A stretch of 21,040 nucleotides of DNA from a virus. This document shows, piece after piece, positions 15,013 through 21,040 of the stretch; position 1 is the first letter of the stretch; the number at the start of each line of letters is the position of its first letter. Below the pieces are notes generated by a model. The model worked only from the letters and a program-made list of their open reading frames with translations, did no database searches and was not told where the DNA came from. The translations under genes were made by a program, and so were the position numbers. The stretch is taken from IMG/VR virus record IMGVR_UViG_3300023278_002315, positions 1 to 21,040 of that record; one strand, 5' to 3'.

Positions 15013-15668
15013 TAAATAGTAGATATAATGGAATTGTTGATAATTTTAATTCATATACATATCACATATTAGGTTGCGGTGCAATTGGTAGTAGCACAGC
15101 AACACAATTAGTTCGTATGGGTGCAGAACATTTGCACCTATACGATTTTGATAAAGTATCAATAGAAAATATAGGCGTATCAATGTATAATAATAATTCT
15201 ATATCATTAGAAAAAACACAAGCATTATCAATAATATTAAAACAAATTAATCCAGAAATAGAAGTTAAATTACATAATGAAAAATTTAAAAATTACTATC
15301 CTGAATTTAAAAACAATATAGTTATATTGGGTTTTGATAATATGGAATATAGATTACAAGCAATAAAAGAAATTTGTAAATATAAAAACTGTAATTTTTT
15401 AATTGATGGACGAATGGGTGCAGAACAATTTCAAATGTATACATTTATTAATCCAACTATTACAAAATATAAACAATATTGGTATAGCGATAAACAAGGA
15501 TCTGATGAACCGTGTAATGCTAAGGCAACAAGTTATTGTAGTAATATGGCAGGTAGTTTTATATGTAATACCATACGAAAACTATTAACGAAACAACCTT
15601 GGAACCCAGTTTTATCTTTTAGTTATCCCGATTACTCAATGGAAGTGAAAGAATTAACATTTCCTTAA
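15009..15668 (+). CDS. E1-like / ThiF-family adenylyltransferase
   Basis: The gene encodes 219 residues and starts inside the JAMM stop (ATGA). The Rossmann nucleotide loop is G22-C-G-A-I-G27, followed by LYDFDKVSIEN (D46, D48, N54), LEKTQA (K69) and VILGFDNMEYR (D110, R115), the order found in ThiF/MoeB/E1 proteins. Such enzymes adenylate the C-terminal glycine of a Ubl. The usual 'N-L-x-R-Q' arginine is missing here (ENIGVSMY). C169 (DEPC) and C177 (SYCSNMAG) are the best candidates for a catalytic or structural Cys. It is compact and lacks a C-terminal ubiquitin-fold domain. With the Ubl and JAMM genes beside it, it most likely activates the 80-residue Ubl. Confidence 0.85.
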   Translation: MINSRYNGIVDNFNSYTYHILGCGAIGSSTATQLVRMGAEHLHLYDFDKVSIENIGVSMYNNNSISLEKTQALSIILKQINPEIEVKLHNEKFKNYYPEFKNNIVILGFDNMEYRLQAIKEICKYKNCNFLIDGRMGAEQFQMYTFINPTITKYKQYWYSDKQGSDEPCNAKATSYCSNMAGSFICNTIRKLLTKQPWNPVLSFSYPDYSMEVKELTFP

Positions 15669-15680
15669 CACGAAATAAAC

Positions 15681-15824
15681 TAAATATAACATATGAATAT
15701 TATCCACTTACGAACAATGTTGAATAAGAATAATGTGGATCAGCCCCTATTAAACAATAAATGAATATTTTTCATATATTAATATTACTTTAACTGTTTA
15801 ATATTTATTCATATGTTATATTTA
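15681..15824 (+). ncRNA. Intergenic three-way-junction element closed by a perfect 19-bp helix
   Basis: Positions 15681-15699 and 15806-15824 are perfect reverse complements. Inside the 106-nt loop, ATCCAC (15702-15707) pairs with GTGGAT (15735-15740), and ATTAAACA (15749-15756) pairs perfectly with TGTTTAAT (15795-15802). This is a three-way junction in the gap after the E1-like gene. There is no T-run. It is the longest closing helix in the window. Confidence 0.5.
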
Positions 15825-15843
15825 GAAATAATCCTAACGAAAG

Positions 15844-15922
15844 TTTAAGCCTATATTGAAAGGAAGATTGATTGTGAAATAGGTATCATGATTAATAACC
15901 TATATAGGCTTAAATTTTTTTT
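15844..15922 (+). terminator. Terminator-like hairpin with internal attenuator-type features
   Basis: TTTAAGCCTATAT (15844-15856) pairs perfectly with ATATAGGCTTAAA (15902-15914), followed directly by eight T (15915-15922). This is the only gap-bracketing repeat with a T-run, so it may end transcription of the Ubl cassette. The 45-base loop contains a ribosome binding site (GAAAGGAAG, 15858-15866), a tiny GTG-AAA-TAG frame, and an ATAGG (15879-15883) able to pair with either CCTAT arm (15850-15854 or 15899-15903). These alternatives are what an attenuator would need, but there is no direct proof. Confidence 0.45.
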
Positions 15923-15941
15923 AAAAAATCATAAAATTTAC

Positions 15942-15970
15942 TTGCTTTTTTAGCAAAATATAGGTATTTT
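15942..15970 (+). promoter_or_regulatory. Possible promoter for the replication operon
   Basis: TTGCTT (15942-15947) and TATTTT (15965-15970) are 17 bases apart, just after the T-run of the preceding hairpin and about 75 bases before the ERF-type gene. Both hexamers match the sigma70 consensus only partly. AT-rich DNA makes such matches common. Confidence 0.3.
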
Positions 15971-15982
15971 AAGTTGCTTTGA

Positions 15983-16007
15983 AATTAAATAAGTGATTTA
16001 TTTAATT
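15983..16007 (+). repeat. 10-bp hairpin upstream of the ERF-type gene
   Basis: AATTAAATAA (15983-15992) pairs with TTATTTAATT (15998-16007) around a five-base loop. It is purely A-T and so weak as RNA. It could be an operator. The AAAGGGG ribosome binding site lies downstream. Confidence 0.4.
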
Positions 16008-16046
16008 AAAAAGGAAAGTTAAATTAAACAACAAAAGGGGAAATAA

Positions 16047-16628
16047 ATGGCAATTAAAATTCATGGAAAAGACTATGTTTTAGTAAACGAAAGATTAATG
16101 TCTTTTCTTTCAGATAATCCAAAAGCAGCAATAGAAACACAACTATATGCTTGCAATCAAATCAATGATACTGCCACTGGCGATTTATGTAATGAATATA
16201 TCGTTTTAGCAAAAATATATCCCTTTCCAATGAACGAACCTGATATTTACTATACAGGATTGGCTGCGGAAAGAGATAATAATGGTTTCATTAATAAAAC
16301 TTCTGCATTAGAAAATGCTGAGACTTCTGCTGTAGGTAGAGCATTAGCATTTGCAGGATATGGAAGTAATGAAAGCATTGCAAGTGCTGAAGAAGTCGTA
16401 GTAGCACAAAATAAACAAAAAGTATTTAATCCTACTGTAACTTCATTAGATAAGTTAGATCGTAGTATGAACGAATGTAAAAAATTATTATTATTAGATG
16501 ATAATTTTGTTCAACGATATAGGGCTAAAAGAACTGCTGGAATGACCAGAGTTCAAGTACAAGAAACTCAATTGTACTTTGATAAGTTAACAACTACCAA
16601 AAAGAAGGGAGTTAAAAATGCAAAATAG
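16047..16628 (+). CDS. ERF-type single-strand annealing recombinase
   Basis: The gene encodes 193 residues from ATG 16047 with an AAAGGGG site. Family-like segments are HGKDYVLVNERLMSF (6-20), the strand YIVLAKIYPF (51-60), and NKTSALENAETSAVGRALAFAGYG (83-106) followed by SIASAEEV. This is the usual ERF/Sak-like core: a strand meander, then the conserved 'ALENAETSAVGRAL' helix. Such proteins anneal complementary single strands during phage recombination and replication. The C-terminal ~70 residues are helical and basic (KRTAGMTRVQV). It heads an operon with an SSB-like protein, primase-helicase and resolvase, which fits. It overlaps the next gene by 11 bases. Confidence 0.78.
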   Translation: MAIKIHGKDYVLVNERLMSFLSDNPKAAIETQLYACNQINDTATGDLCNEYIVLAKIYPFPMNEPDIYYTGLAAERDNNGFINKTSALENAETSAVGRALAFAGYGSNESIASAEEVVVAQNKQKVFNPTVTSLDKLDRSMNECKKLLLLDDNFVQRYRAKRTAGMTRVQVQETQLYFDKLTTTKKKGVKNAK

Positions 16629-16932
16629 TGATAATCTTACAAAAGAAATAACTTCATTACATAAACTATATGAAGGCTGTGATATGATATATAATACAGA
16701 ACATAATATAGCAACATTAAATTTAGGAAATAATGGAACATTTTTATTATTAAAATGTCGAGAAGAAGGTGAAGGATTTAATCAAGTTATTCATTATGAT
16801 AGGACTATAGATATGATATCAGAAGCAATTGCTCATGAAAATGAAAATAGATTTGAATTTTATAGAGAAAAAAATATGGATCATGCAATGGATAATATGC
16901 CTGATCCAACAATGGAAGGGGAGTTAAACTAA
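16618..16932 (+). CDS. Acidic small protein of unknown function in the replication operon
   Basis: The gene encodes 104 residues from ATG 16618, overlapping the end of the ERF-type gene, with a GAAGGGAG site. The protein is acidic, with short strands (IATLNLGNNGTFLLLKCREEGEG) and a Glu/Asn/Met-rich C-terminus (EKNMDHAMDNMPDPTMEGEL). Its stop overlaps the next ATG (TAATG). Co-location suggests a recombination or replication accessory factor, but no family is recognised. Confidence 0.65.
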   Translation: MQNSDNLTKEITSLHKLYEGCDMIYNTEHNIATLNLGNNGTFLLLKCREEGEGFNQVIHYDRTIDMISEAIAHENENRFEFYREKNMDHAMDNMPDPTMEGELN

Positions 16933-17447
16933 TGGCAATTAAAGGAACTAAAATAGAAAATAATGGATCATCAAAAAAAGGATATTTCATTAATAAATGT
17001 AGAATAGTTGGAGCAGAACAAATGGAATCTCAATATAGTGATACAAGTTTAAAATTAACACTTGAAGATGATAGAAACAATTTTCAATATACATGTTTTA
17101 TTAATCAAAACTATGAAAAAGATACAAATGGTGTAGTTTCAGAACTAAAGTTTCCCGATCATTTAAATACATTATATCTTGCAGCAGGAAAAGATCTTAA
17201 TGTATCTGATGTTGGTGAAATTAATATAGCAGAATTGGCTAATGCTGAAGTTGCTTGTTTAAGTTATGAATCTACAGGAAAATATAAAAGAGCAATTTGG
17301 AGTACAATGTCATCATGGGACGATACTGATCAATTAGAAGCAAAATTTGCTGAACAAGTTGAAAAAGGTTATCCTAAAAACTTTAAGAAACCACAAGATG
17401 TAATGGTTGGTGGTGAAGCAGTTAAAGTTGATGATTTACCATTCTAA
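16932..17447 (+). CDS. Single-stranded DNA-binding protein-like
   Basis: The gene encodes 171 residues. The first ~125 residues are strand-rich (KGYFINKCRIVGAEQ, LKLTLEDDRNNFQYTCFINQN, ANAEVACLSYES) and consistent with an OB-type fold. The protein ends in VKVDDLPF, like the acidic DDDIPF tip by which SSB proteins recruit partner enzymes. It sits between the ERF-type and primase-helicase genes and is coupled to the gene before and after by TAATG overlaps. The tail and context make SSB likely. The fold itself is inferred. Confidence 0.65.
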   Translation: MAIKGTKIENNGSSKKGYFINKCRIVGAEQMESQYSDTSLKLTLEDDRNNFQYTCFINQNYEKDTNGVVSELKFPDHLNTLYLAAGKDLNVSDVGEINIAELANAEVACLSYESTGKYKRAIWSTMSSWDDTDQLEAKFAEQVEKGYPKNFKKPQDVMVGGEAVKVDDLPF

Positions 17448-17707
17448 TGAAAGCAAAAGAGATAATCCTGCATTGGATAGAAAATAAATATCGTTCTAAT
17501 AATAAACACTTTTTTAGTTTTGATTTTGAGAACGAAATTGCAAACTATGGTCGATTAGCACATCAGAAAGTACATACACCAAGTACATATTCAAGAGCAT
17601 TTAGAGCAATTCGTTCAAGTAATTCTATAACTAGAAGGGGATTTCAATTAGAAGAAGTTAAACATAGTAACAACAAGAGTAAGGGATGGAGAATAAAGAA
17701 AATATAA
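17447..17707 (+). CDS. Small basic protein, possibly a winged-helix DNA-binding protein
   Basis: The gene encodes 86 residues, beginning in the SSB-like stop (TAATG). The sequence is basic, with helices EIILHWIENKYRS and TYSRAFRAIRSSNSI, and a later strand pair ITRRGFQLEEV...KGWRIKK, an order that suits a small winged helix. It overlaps the primase-helicase gene by 22 bases. It is a candidate loader or DNA-binding accessory factor. No family match is claimed. Confidence 0.6.
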   Translation: MKAKEIILHWIENKYRSNNKHFFSFDFENEIANYGRLAHQKVHTPSTYSRAFRAIRSSNSITRRGFQLEEVKHSNNKSKGWRIKKI

Positions 17708-19473
17708 TTGAAATAGTACAAAATTCTATTACAAATAGAAATAATACTATAAACATAAATAAATACGATCAACTAGTGAAAGACAATGCATGGAAACATG
17801 AAATGTACAGATCTTACTATTCATTTGATAAAACATTTGAATCACATGTTAAAGAAAATAAATCAGTAAAAGGATTTGATGGACTTACATATATTGATCG
17901 TATTATCATAGATTTAGATAGGGGAAATATTAATAAAAACTCTTTTAATGGTTATGTAATAAATTGCATAACTGAAATTCTAGATAAAGGAATTATGGGA
18001 GAAGATATTAATGTTTGGTTCTCTGGTACTGGATATCATATTGAATTACTAAATGTTTTTGGCTTACAGCCAAGTAAGGAATTAAACGAAAAATTAAGAT
18101 ACACTATGAAGGAGTATTTTGATTTTGGAGATTCTATTTACGATAAAACAAGAATAATTCGTTCCAACTGGAGTTTAAATAAAAAAACAAATTTATTTAA
18201 AATATGGATTCCACTACAGTTACTGCATGAACTATCATTTGATGATATTAAGAAAGCAGCAACATCTAAAGAAAACTACATGAAGTTAGTTTCGTCTCAT
18301 CAAAACTTTTTTGAGACATTAAACGAATCAAATCATGTACAACCCTATCTACAATCTATGATAATTGCATCACCTACCATTGTATCTAATGGTGATAGTA
18401 ACAAAGGAGATGTTTCAACAGTTGTTTCATGTATGCAACATGTATTCAATGAAGGACCTGTTAAAGGGTCAAGAAACATGAAGGTAATGCGTATGGCTAG
18501 TTCATATAAACGTGCTGGCATTCCTTTCCTTGTAACATTAAATGGTATGTTAACATGGTCAAAAGATAGTATATCTGAAGATGAAGTTACTAGAACAGTA
18601 ACTAATATCTACGAAGAGAACTATCAATATGGTTGTATGGACCATATTATGGCTGAATATTGTGATCCAAAATGTATATATTTTAAAAGAAAAGATTATA
18701 CACAAGAGATCAAAAATATTCTAGAATTAGAAGATAGTTTAAGAAGTTATATCAGAAATGATTTAACTTCTAATTCAATTAATTTATCTTCTATTTGGAA
18801 TGTTCCTAATTACCATTTTAAACCTGGTGAATTAATAATCATTTCAGGTGATACAGGATTAGGAAAATCTGCATTCGTGCAGAATATAATAACACATTGT
18901 AAAAAAGAAACATTGTTTTTATCATTAGAAATGAAAGAACAATTAACATTTAGGAGATTCATTCAAATTGTTACTAAACAAAATGAAAAATATGTTATCG
19001 ATTTATTTAAAAATGACGATAATGTATCATTTGAAGAGAATCTTAAACATGTTAATATTATGTCTATAGCACCAAGAGTTGAAGCAGTTAAAAAGGTGGT
19101 TGCAGAAATGGAACCTAAAGTCTTGGTAATAGATACTACTGATGAATTACAAGTTGATTTTGTAAGGGGAGAAATTGAGAAACAAAATATCATTATTGAT
19201 AATTTGAAACAAATGGCTCAAAAGAACAATATTATTATTATTGCTGTTCATCATTTAAATAAAATGAGTGCAGCAACAAATACTATTAATGTTCATTCTC
19301 TTAAAGGATCATCTAATATAGTTCAAAAAGCAGATAAAGTTCTTTTAATTAAAGGAAATCGAAATGAAACAGTAAGAACAATATGTTCTGAAAAATCAAG
19401 AGATGAAGCACGATTTGAAATGACTGCTAACTTTGATGGAGAAACAATGACTTTTTCACAAATTACATTTTAA
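17686..19473 (+). CDS. Bifunctional primase-helicase (AEP-like primase, DnaB-like helicase)
   Basis: The gene encodes 595 residues. The N-terminal half resembles an archaeo-eukaryotic-type primase: IIIDLD (73-78) for the metal-binding acidic pair, GTGYH (114-118) for the sxH-type motif, and DKTRIIRSNWSLN...FKIWIPL (153-177). A helical middle has four cysteines (C249, C317, C326, C330) and could hold a metal or Fe-S cluster. The C-terminal part is a RecA-like helicase: Walker A GDTGLGKS (388-395), FLSLEMK (411-417), Walker B VLVID (479-483), VHHL (521-524) and the LKGSSNIVQKAD loop (539-550). All key helicase residues are present. It makes primers and unwinds the fork. It starts inside the preceding gene, so it is likely coupled to it. 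Confidence 0.85.
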   Translation: MENKENIIEIVQNSITNRNNTININKYDQLVKDNAWKHEMYRSYYSFDKTFESHVKENKSVKGFDGLTYIDRIIIDLDRGNINKNSFNGYVINCITEILDKGIMGEDINVWFSGTGYHIELLNVFGLQPSKELNEKLRYTMKEYFDFGDSIYDKTRIIRSNWSLNKKTNLFKIWIPLQLLHELSFDDIKKAATSKENYMKLVSSHQNFFETLNESNHVQPYLQSMIIASPTIVSNGDSNKGDVSTVVSCMQHVFNEGPVKGSRNMKVMRMASSYKRAGIPFLVTLNGMLTWSKDSISEDEVTRTVTNIYEENYQYGCMDHIMAEYCDPKCIYFKRKDYTQEIKNILELEDSLRSYIRNDLTSNSINLSSIWNVPNYHFKPGELIIISGDTGLGKSAFVQNIITHCKKETLFLSLEMKEQLTFRRFIQIVTKQNEKYVIDLFKNDDNVSFEENLKHVNIMSIAPRVEAVKKVVAEMEPKVLVIDTTDELQVDFVRGEIEKQNIIIDNLKQMAQKNNIIIIAVHHLNKMSAATNTINVHSLKGSSNIVQKADKVLLIKGNRNETVRTICSEKSRDEARFEMTANFDGETMTFSQITF

Positions 19474-19485
19474 GGAGTTAAATGT

Positions 19486-19833
19486 ATGAGTCATCCAAAT
19501 AAAATACGTGGAAATAACCTTGAAAGAGAATGTGTTAATTTAGCAAAAGAAGAAGGGCTCTCTGCAAAGAGAGCCTACGCTTCTGATGGAAGATCTTTAG
19601 GCAAATCTGAAGTTGTAGATGTCATTGTTGAAGATACATGTATTCAAGCAAAAAGAAGAAAAAAAATTGCTCAATGGTTATATCCTAATTATCATGGAGA
19701 AGATGTAGATATGGTAGTAACAAGAATGGATAGAAAAGAAGCGCTTGCTATATTACCATATAAAGAATGGTTAAAACTAAAAAGGGAGGTAAAAAATGGT
19801 AGACGAAGCAATAGTGACATTAAAATTAAGTAG
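19486..19833 (+). CDS. Holliday junction resolvase-like PD-(D/E)xK nuclease
   Basis: The gene encodes 115 residues from ATG 19486 with an AAGGAG site. NNLERECVNLAKEEGLSAKRAYASDGRSLG (10-39), VVDVIVED (43-50) and IQAKRRKK (53-60) follow the Hjc/resolvase-type nuclease pattern. E13, D45, Q54 and K56 are candidate active-site residues; Q replaces the usual Glu in the E-x-K part. A tail of SerLysAsn-type residues overlaps the next gene by 38 bases. It likely cleaves branched DNA made during recombination and before packaging. A more general phage nuclease is an alternative. Confidence 0.75.
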   Translation: MSHPNKIRGNNLERECVNLAKEEGLSAKRAYASDGRSLGKSEVVDVIVEDTCIQAKRRKKIAQWLYPNYHGEDVDMVVTRMDRKEALAILPYKEWLKLKREVKNGRRSNSDIKIK

Positions 19834-20023
19834 TAATGAAATTAGTCTTTTAATAAATAGTTTAGGAATGTTAGAATCAACTATTGTTCCTTGTGTAGAT
19901 GATGGAAAATGGAAAGTTCCTTATGAATCATTAAAAAAAGATTTACAAAGAGTTCAAAAATCAATTATTGAAAAACGAAAAGAATATGAAGTATTACGAA
20001 GTTTGGAAGATAAAGGATTATAA
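19796..20023 (+). CDS. Small coiled-coil protein of unknown function
   Basis: The gene encodes 75 residues from ATG 19796, with an AAGGGAGG site inside the resolvase gene. The first half has strand/helix character (AIVTLKLSSNEISLLINSLGMLE), and the second half is a likely coiled coil (YESLKKDLQRVQKSIIEKRKEYEVLRSL). It overlaps the next short gene by one base (TAATG). It is not recognised. Confidence 0.6.
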   Translation: MVDEAIVTLKLSSNEISLLINSLGMLESTIVPCVDDGKWKVPYESLKKDLQRVQKSIIEKRKEYEVLRSLEDKGL

Positions 20024-20187
20024 TGAAAAAAATGAAAAAAGATCCAACAGTATTAAATTTGTTTAATCCAGCAGAACTGCTGGTAATAAAGACTGCTTTA
20101 CTTAATTTTAGAAAAGCACCTTTTGTGTCGAAAACTGAATTAATAATCATGGAAGAATTATTAACCAGGATAAATGAAGAAAATTGA
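20023..20187 (+). CDS. 54-residue protein coupled to the preceding gene
   Basis: ATG 20023 begins in the TAA of the previous gene (TAATG), and TGA ends it at 20187. The protein is 54 residues: a Lys-rich start (MKKMKKDPTVLNLF), then NPAELLVIKTALLNF, RKAPFVSKTELIIMEELLTRINEEN. It is amphipathic and helical. The overlap and the absence of other use for this DNA support a real gene. The intergenic element starts with the very next base. No function is recognised. Confidence 0.55.
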   Translation: MKKMKKDPTVLNLFNPAELLVIKTALLNFRKAPFVSKTELIIMEELLTRINEEN

Positions 20188-20350
20188 TATATTCCCTTTT
20201 TATTAATGTGGCTTAAAAGGAGTCAAGTGGGTATCCAATCCCATGATTACTTTTATTTGTTTTAAATTATTTATTACTATAAACAAATACATTAATTTTG
20301 AAAAGTATAATTGGTTGGCACTAAATTATAACTTTTAAAAAGGGAATATA
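20188..20350 (+). ncRNA. Intergenic four-way-junction (cloverleaf-like) element
   Basis: A 15-bp perfect closing helix pairs 20188-20202 with 20336-20350. Inside are three arms in order: 20214-20219/20250-20255 with an inner TGGG/CCCA stem (20228-20231/20240-20243); a perfect 8-bp hairpin 20255-20262/20281-20288; and 20301-20312/20324-20335 with one bulge, loop GGTTGGCACTA. This is a cloverleaf topology, but it is not a tRNA: it has no CCA-proximal acceptor pattern, T loop or anticodon arm of normal size. It fills the gap from the last base of one stop to the AGAAGGGAAG site of the next gene. Confidence 0.5.
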
Positions 20351-20365
20351 TTAGAAGGGAAGATT

Positions 20366-20725
20366 ATGACAATTAGAACAAGAAATGATTTAAAATGGTT
20401 GACAAGAGATATAGCATACGAAGGTAGTAACACAGAATTAATAAAAGACTATGAAGAAGAATTAGAAAACGAAGTAGTTTGGACTGAATTACATAAAGAT
20501 CCAGGGACAGTTGTAAGTTCTGATGAATTAATGAATCATTATTCATCAACAGGATGGAGTAATGAAAATGTTTGGTGTACAGGATGTGGATCAGAACCAT
20601 GTCTTGAATATCATAACCATATTACTCAAGAAGATTATAAAAAGATGGATATAATAGCCTTTTGTCCACATTGTGATCTTTGGAAAGAATTTGTTCCAGA
20701 ATTAATAGAAATGGAGGAAGAATGA
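20366..20725 (+). CDS. Small zinc-ribbon-like protein
   Basis: The gene encodes 119 residues from ATG 20366 with an AGAAGGGAAG site. The N-terminal part is acidic and helical (LIKDYEEELENEVVWTELHKD). Two knuckles, C71-x2-C74 (WCTGCGSEPC) and C100-x2-C103 (FCPHCDLW), with 25 residues between, suggest a zinc ribbon. The function is unknown; a transcription or host-takeover factor is possible. Its TGA overlaps the next ATG (ATGA). Confidence 0.65.
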   Translation: MTIRTRNDLKWLTRDIAYEGSNTELIKDYEEELENEVVWTELHKDPGTVVSSDELMNHYSSTGWSNENVWCTGCGSEPCLEYHNHITQEDYKKMDIIAFCPHCDLWKEFVPELIEMEEE

Positions 20726-20880
20726 AAAATAAACAAGAAATATCAGATGAAGCATTTGCTATTGTAAAAGATGGAATTAGTAAATTATTAAATGAAGGAT
20801 ATGTTTTAACAGTAAAATATATAGCCCCAGTAAAAAGGGGTGGTGGATTTCATTTACGAATAGATAGAATAGAAGAATGA
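20722..20880 (+). CDS. 52-residue protein of unknown function
   Basis: I place the start at ATG 20722, overlapping the previous TGA, after GGAGGAAGA; an in-frame ATG at 20680 is internal to the preceding gene. The 52 residues have a helix (ISDEAFAIVKDGISKLLNEG) and two strands (YVLTVKYIAPV, GFHLRIDRIEE). It is a small alpha-beta protein, unrecognised. It is coupled to the next gene by ATGA. Confidence 0.55.
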   Translation: MKNKQEISDEAFAIVKDGISKLLNEGYVLTVKYIAPVKRGGGFHLRIDRIEE

Positions 20881-21040
20881 AAAATAAAATAACAACTTAT
20901 GATAAAAATAATAATCCTATATATACAGATAAAGTTATTAATCAAGATAAAAAATGGAGAGAAAATACCTCAAAGGAATTTTATAAAAAATATGGACATT
21001 GGTATTATTTTAGTGGAGTTCCTGTTTTAACAAAAAAAGG
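20877..21040 (+). CDS. Partial gene, C-terminus cut by window edge
   Basis: ATG 20877 overlaps the previous TGA and opens a frame through the right edge (54 codons seen: MKNKITTYDKNNNPIYTDKVINQDKKWRENTSKEF...). It is basic and Asn/Lys-rich, and no family is recognised from this fragment. Confidence 0.5.
   Translation, partial: MKNKITTYDKNNNPIYTDKVINQDKKWRENTSKEFYKKYGHWYYFSGVPVLTKK

Noticed and set aside
20188-20350. tRNA gene suggested by the cloverleaf topology
   Set aside because: The closing stem is 15 bp, arm sizes are wrong, and no T-loop or anticodon loop pattern is seen.
1-21040. CRISPR array, integrase, transposase or attachment site
   Set aside because: No regularly spaced repeats, no recombinase or transposase motif, and no tRNA-derived repeat are visible.

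Overview
This window looks like part of a tailed double-stranded DNA bacteriophage, or a prophage segment, of a low-GC bacterium. The evidence is a minus-strand morphogenesis block (small terminase candidate, large terminase, P22-like portal, acidic scaffold candidate, major capsid candidate), facing a plus-strand early/replication block (ERF-type annealing protein, SSB-like protein, primase-helicase, resolvase). No tRNA, rRNA, integrase, IS element or CRISPR array was seen. The host cannot be named. Shine-Dalgarno sites of the AAAGGA/AAGGAG type are common, so the host uses ordinary SD initiation.

Layout. 1-8160, minus strand, read right to left: three small or TerS-like genes, a 37-codon gene coupled to the large terminase, terminase, a 54-codon candidate coupled to portal, portal, scaffold, capsid, and a lysine-rich repeat protein cut by the left edge. 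8161-8532 is a divergent, less AT-rich, highly structured non-coding region. 8533-11621, plus strand, carries small unrecognised, membrane and zinc-ribbon genes. 11697-15668 holds the most interesting cassette: a ubiquitin-like protein ending in Gly-Gly plus a five-residue tail, a 653-residue protein with an E2-like segment, a JAMM/JAB isopeptidase with the full catalytic signature, and an E1/ThiF-like adenylyltransferase. The order Ubl, E2-like, JAMM, E1 is that of a complete ubiquitin-type conjugation pathway and resembles bacterial Bil operons. 16047-20187 is a tightly overlapped replication/recombination operon. 20366-21040 holds small genes, the last cut by the right edge.

A second notable signal is non-coding. 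Nearly every intergenic gap in the plus-strand arm is bracketed by a perfect or near-perfect inverted repeat, 10 to 19 bp per arm, starting soon after one stop codon and ending just before the next ribosome binding site. The stem sequences differ from gap to gap, while the layout is kept. Several of the larger loops hold further helices, giving three-way and four-way junctions. Most lack a T-run, so they are not ordinary terminators. They look like a set of structured intergenic RNA domains.

All functions are read from sequence motifs and gene order. The assignments of the E2-like, scaffold, capsid, small terminase and SSB proteins are inferences that need profile or structure comparison.
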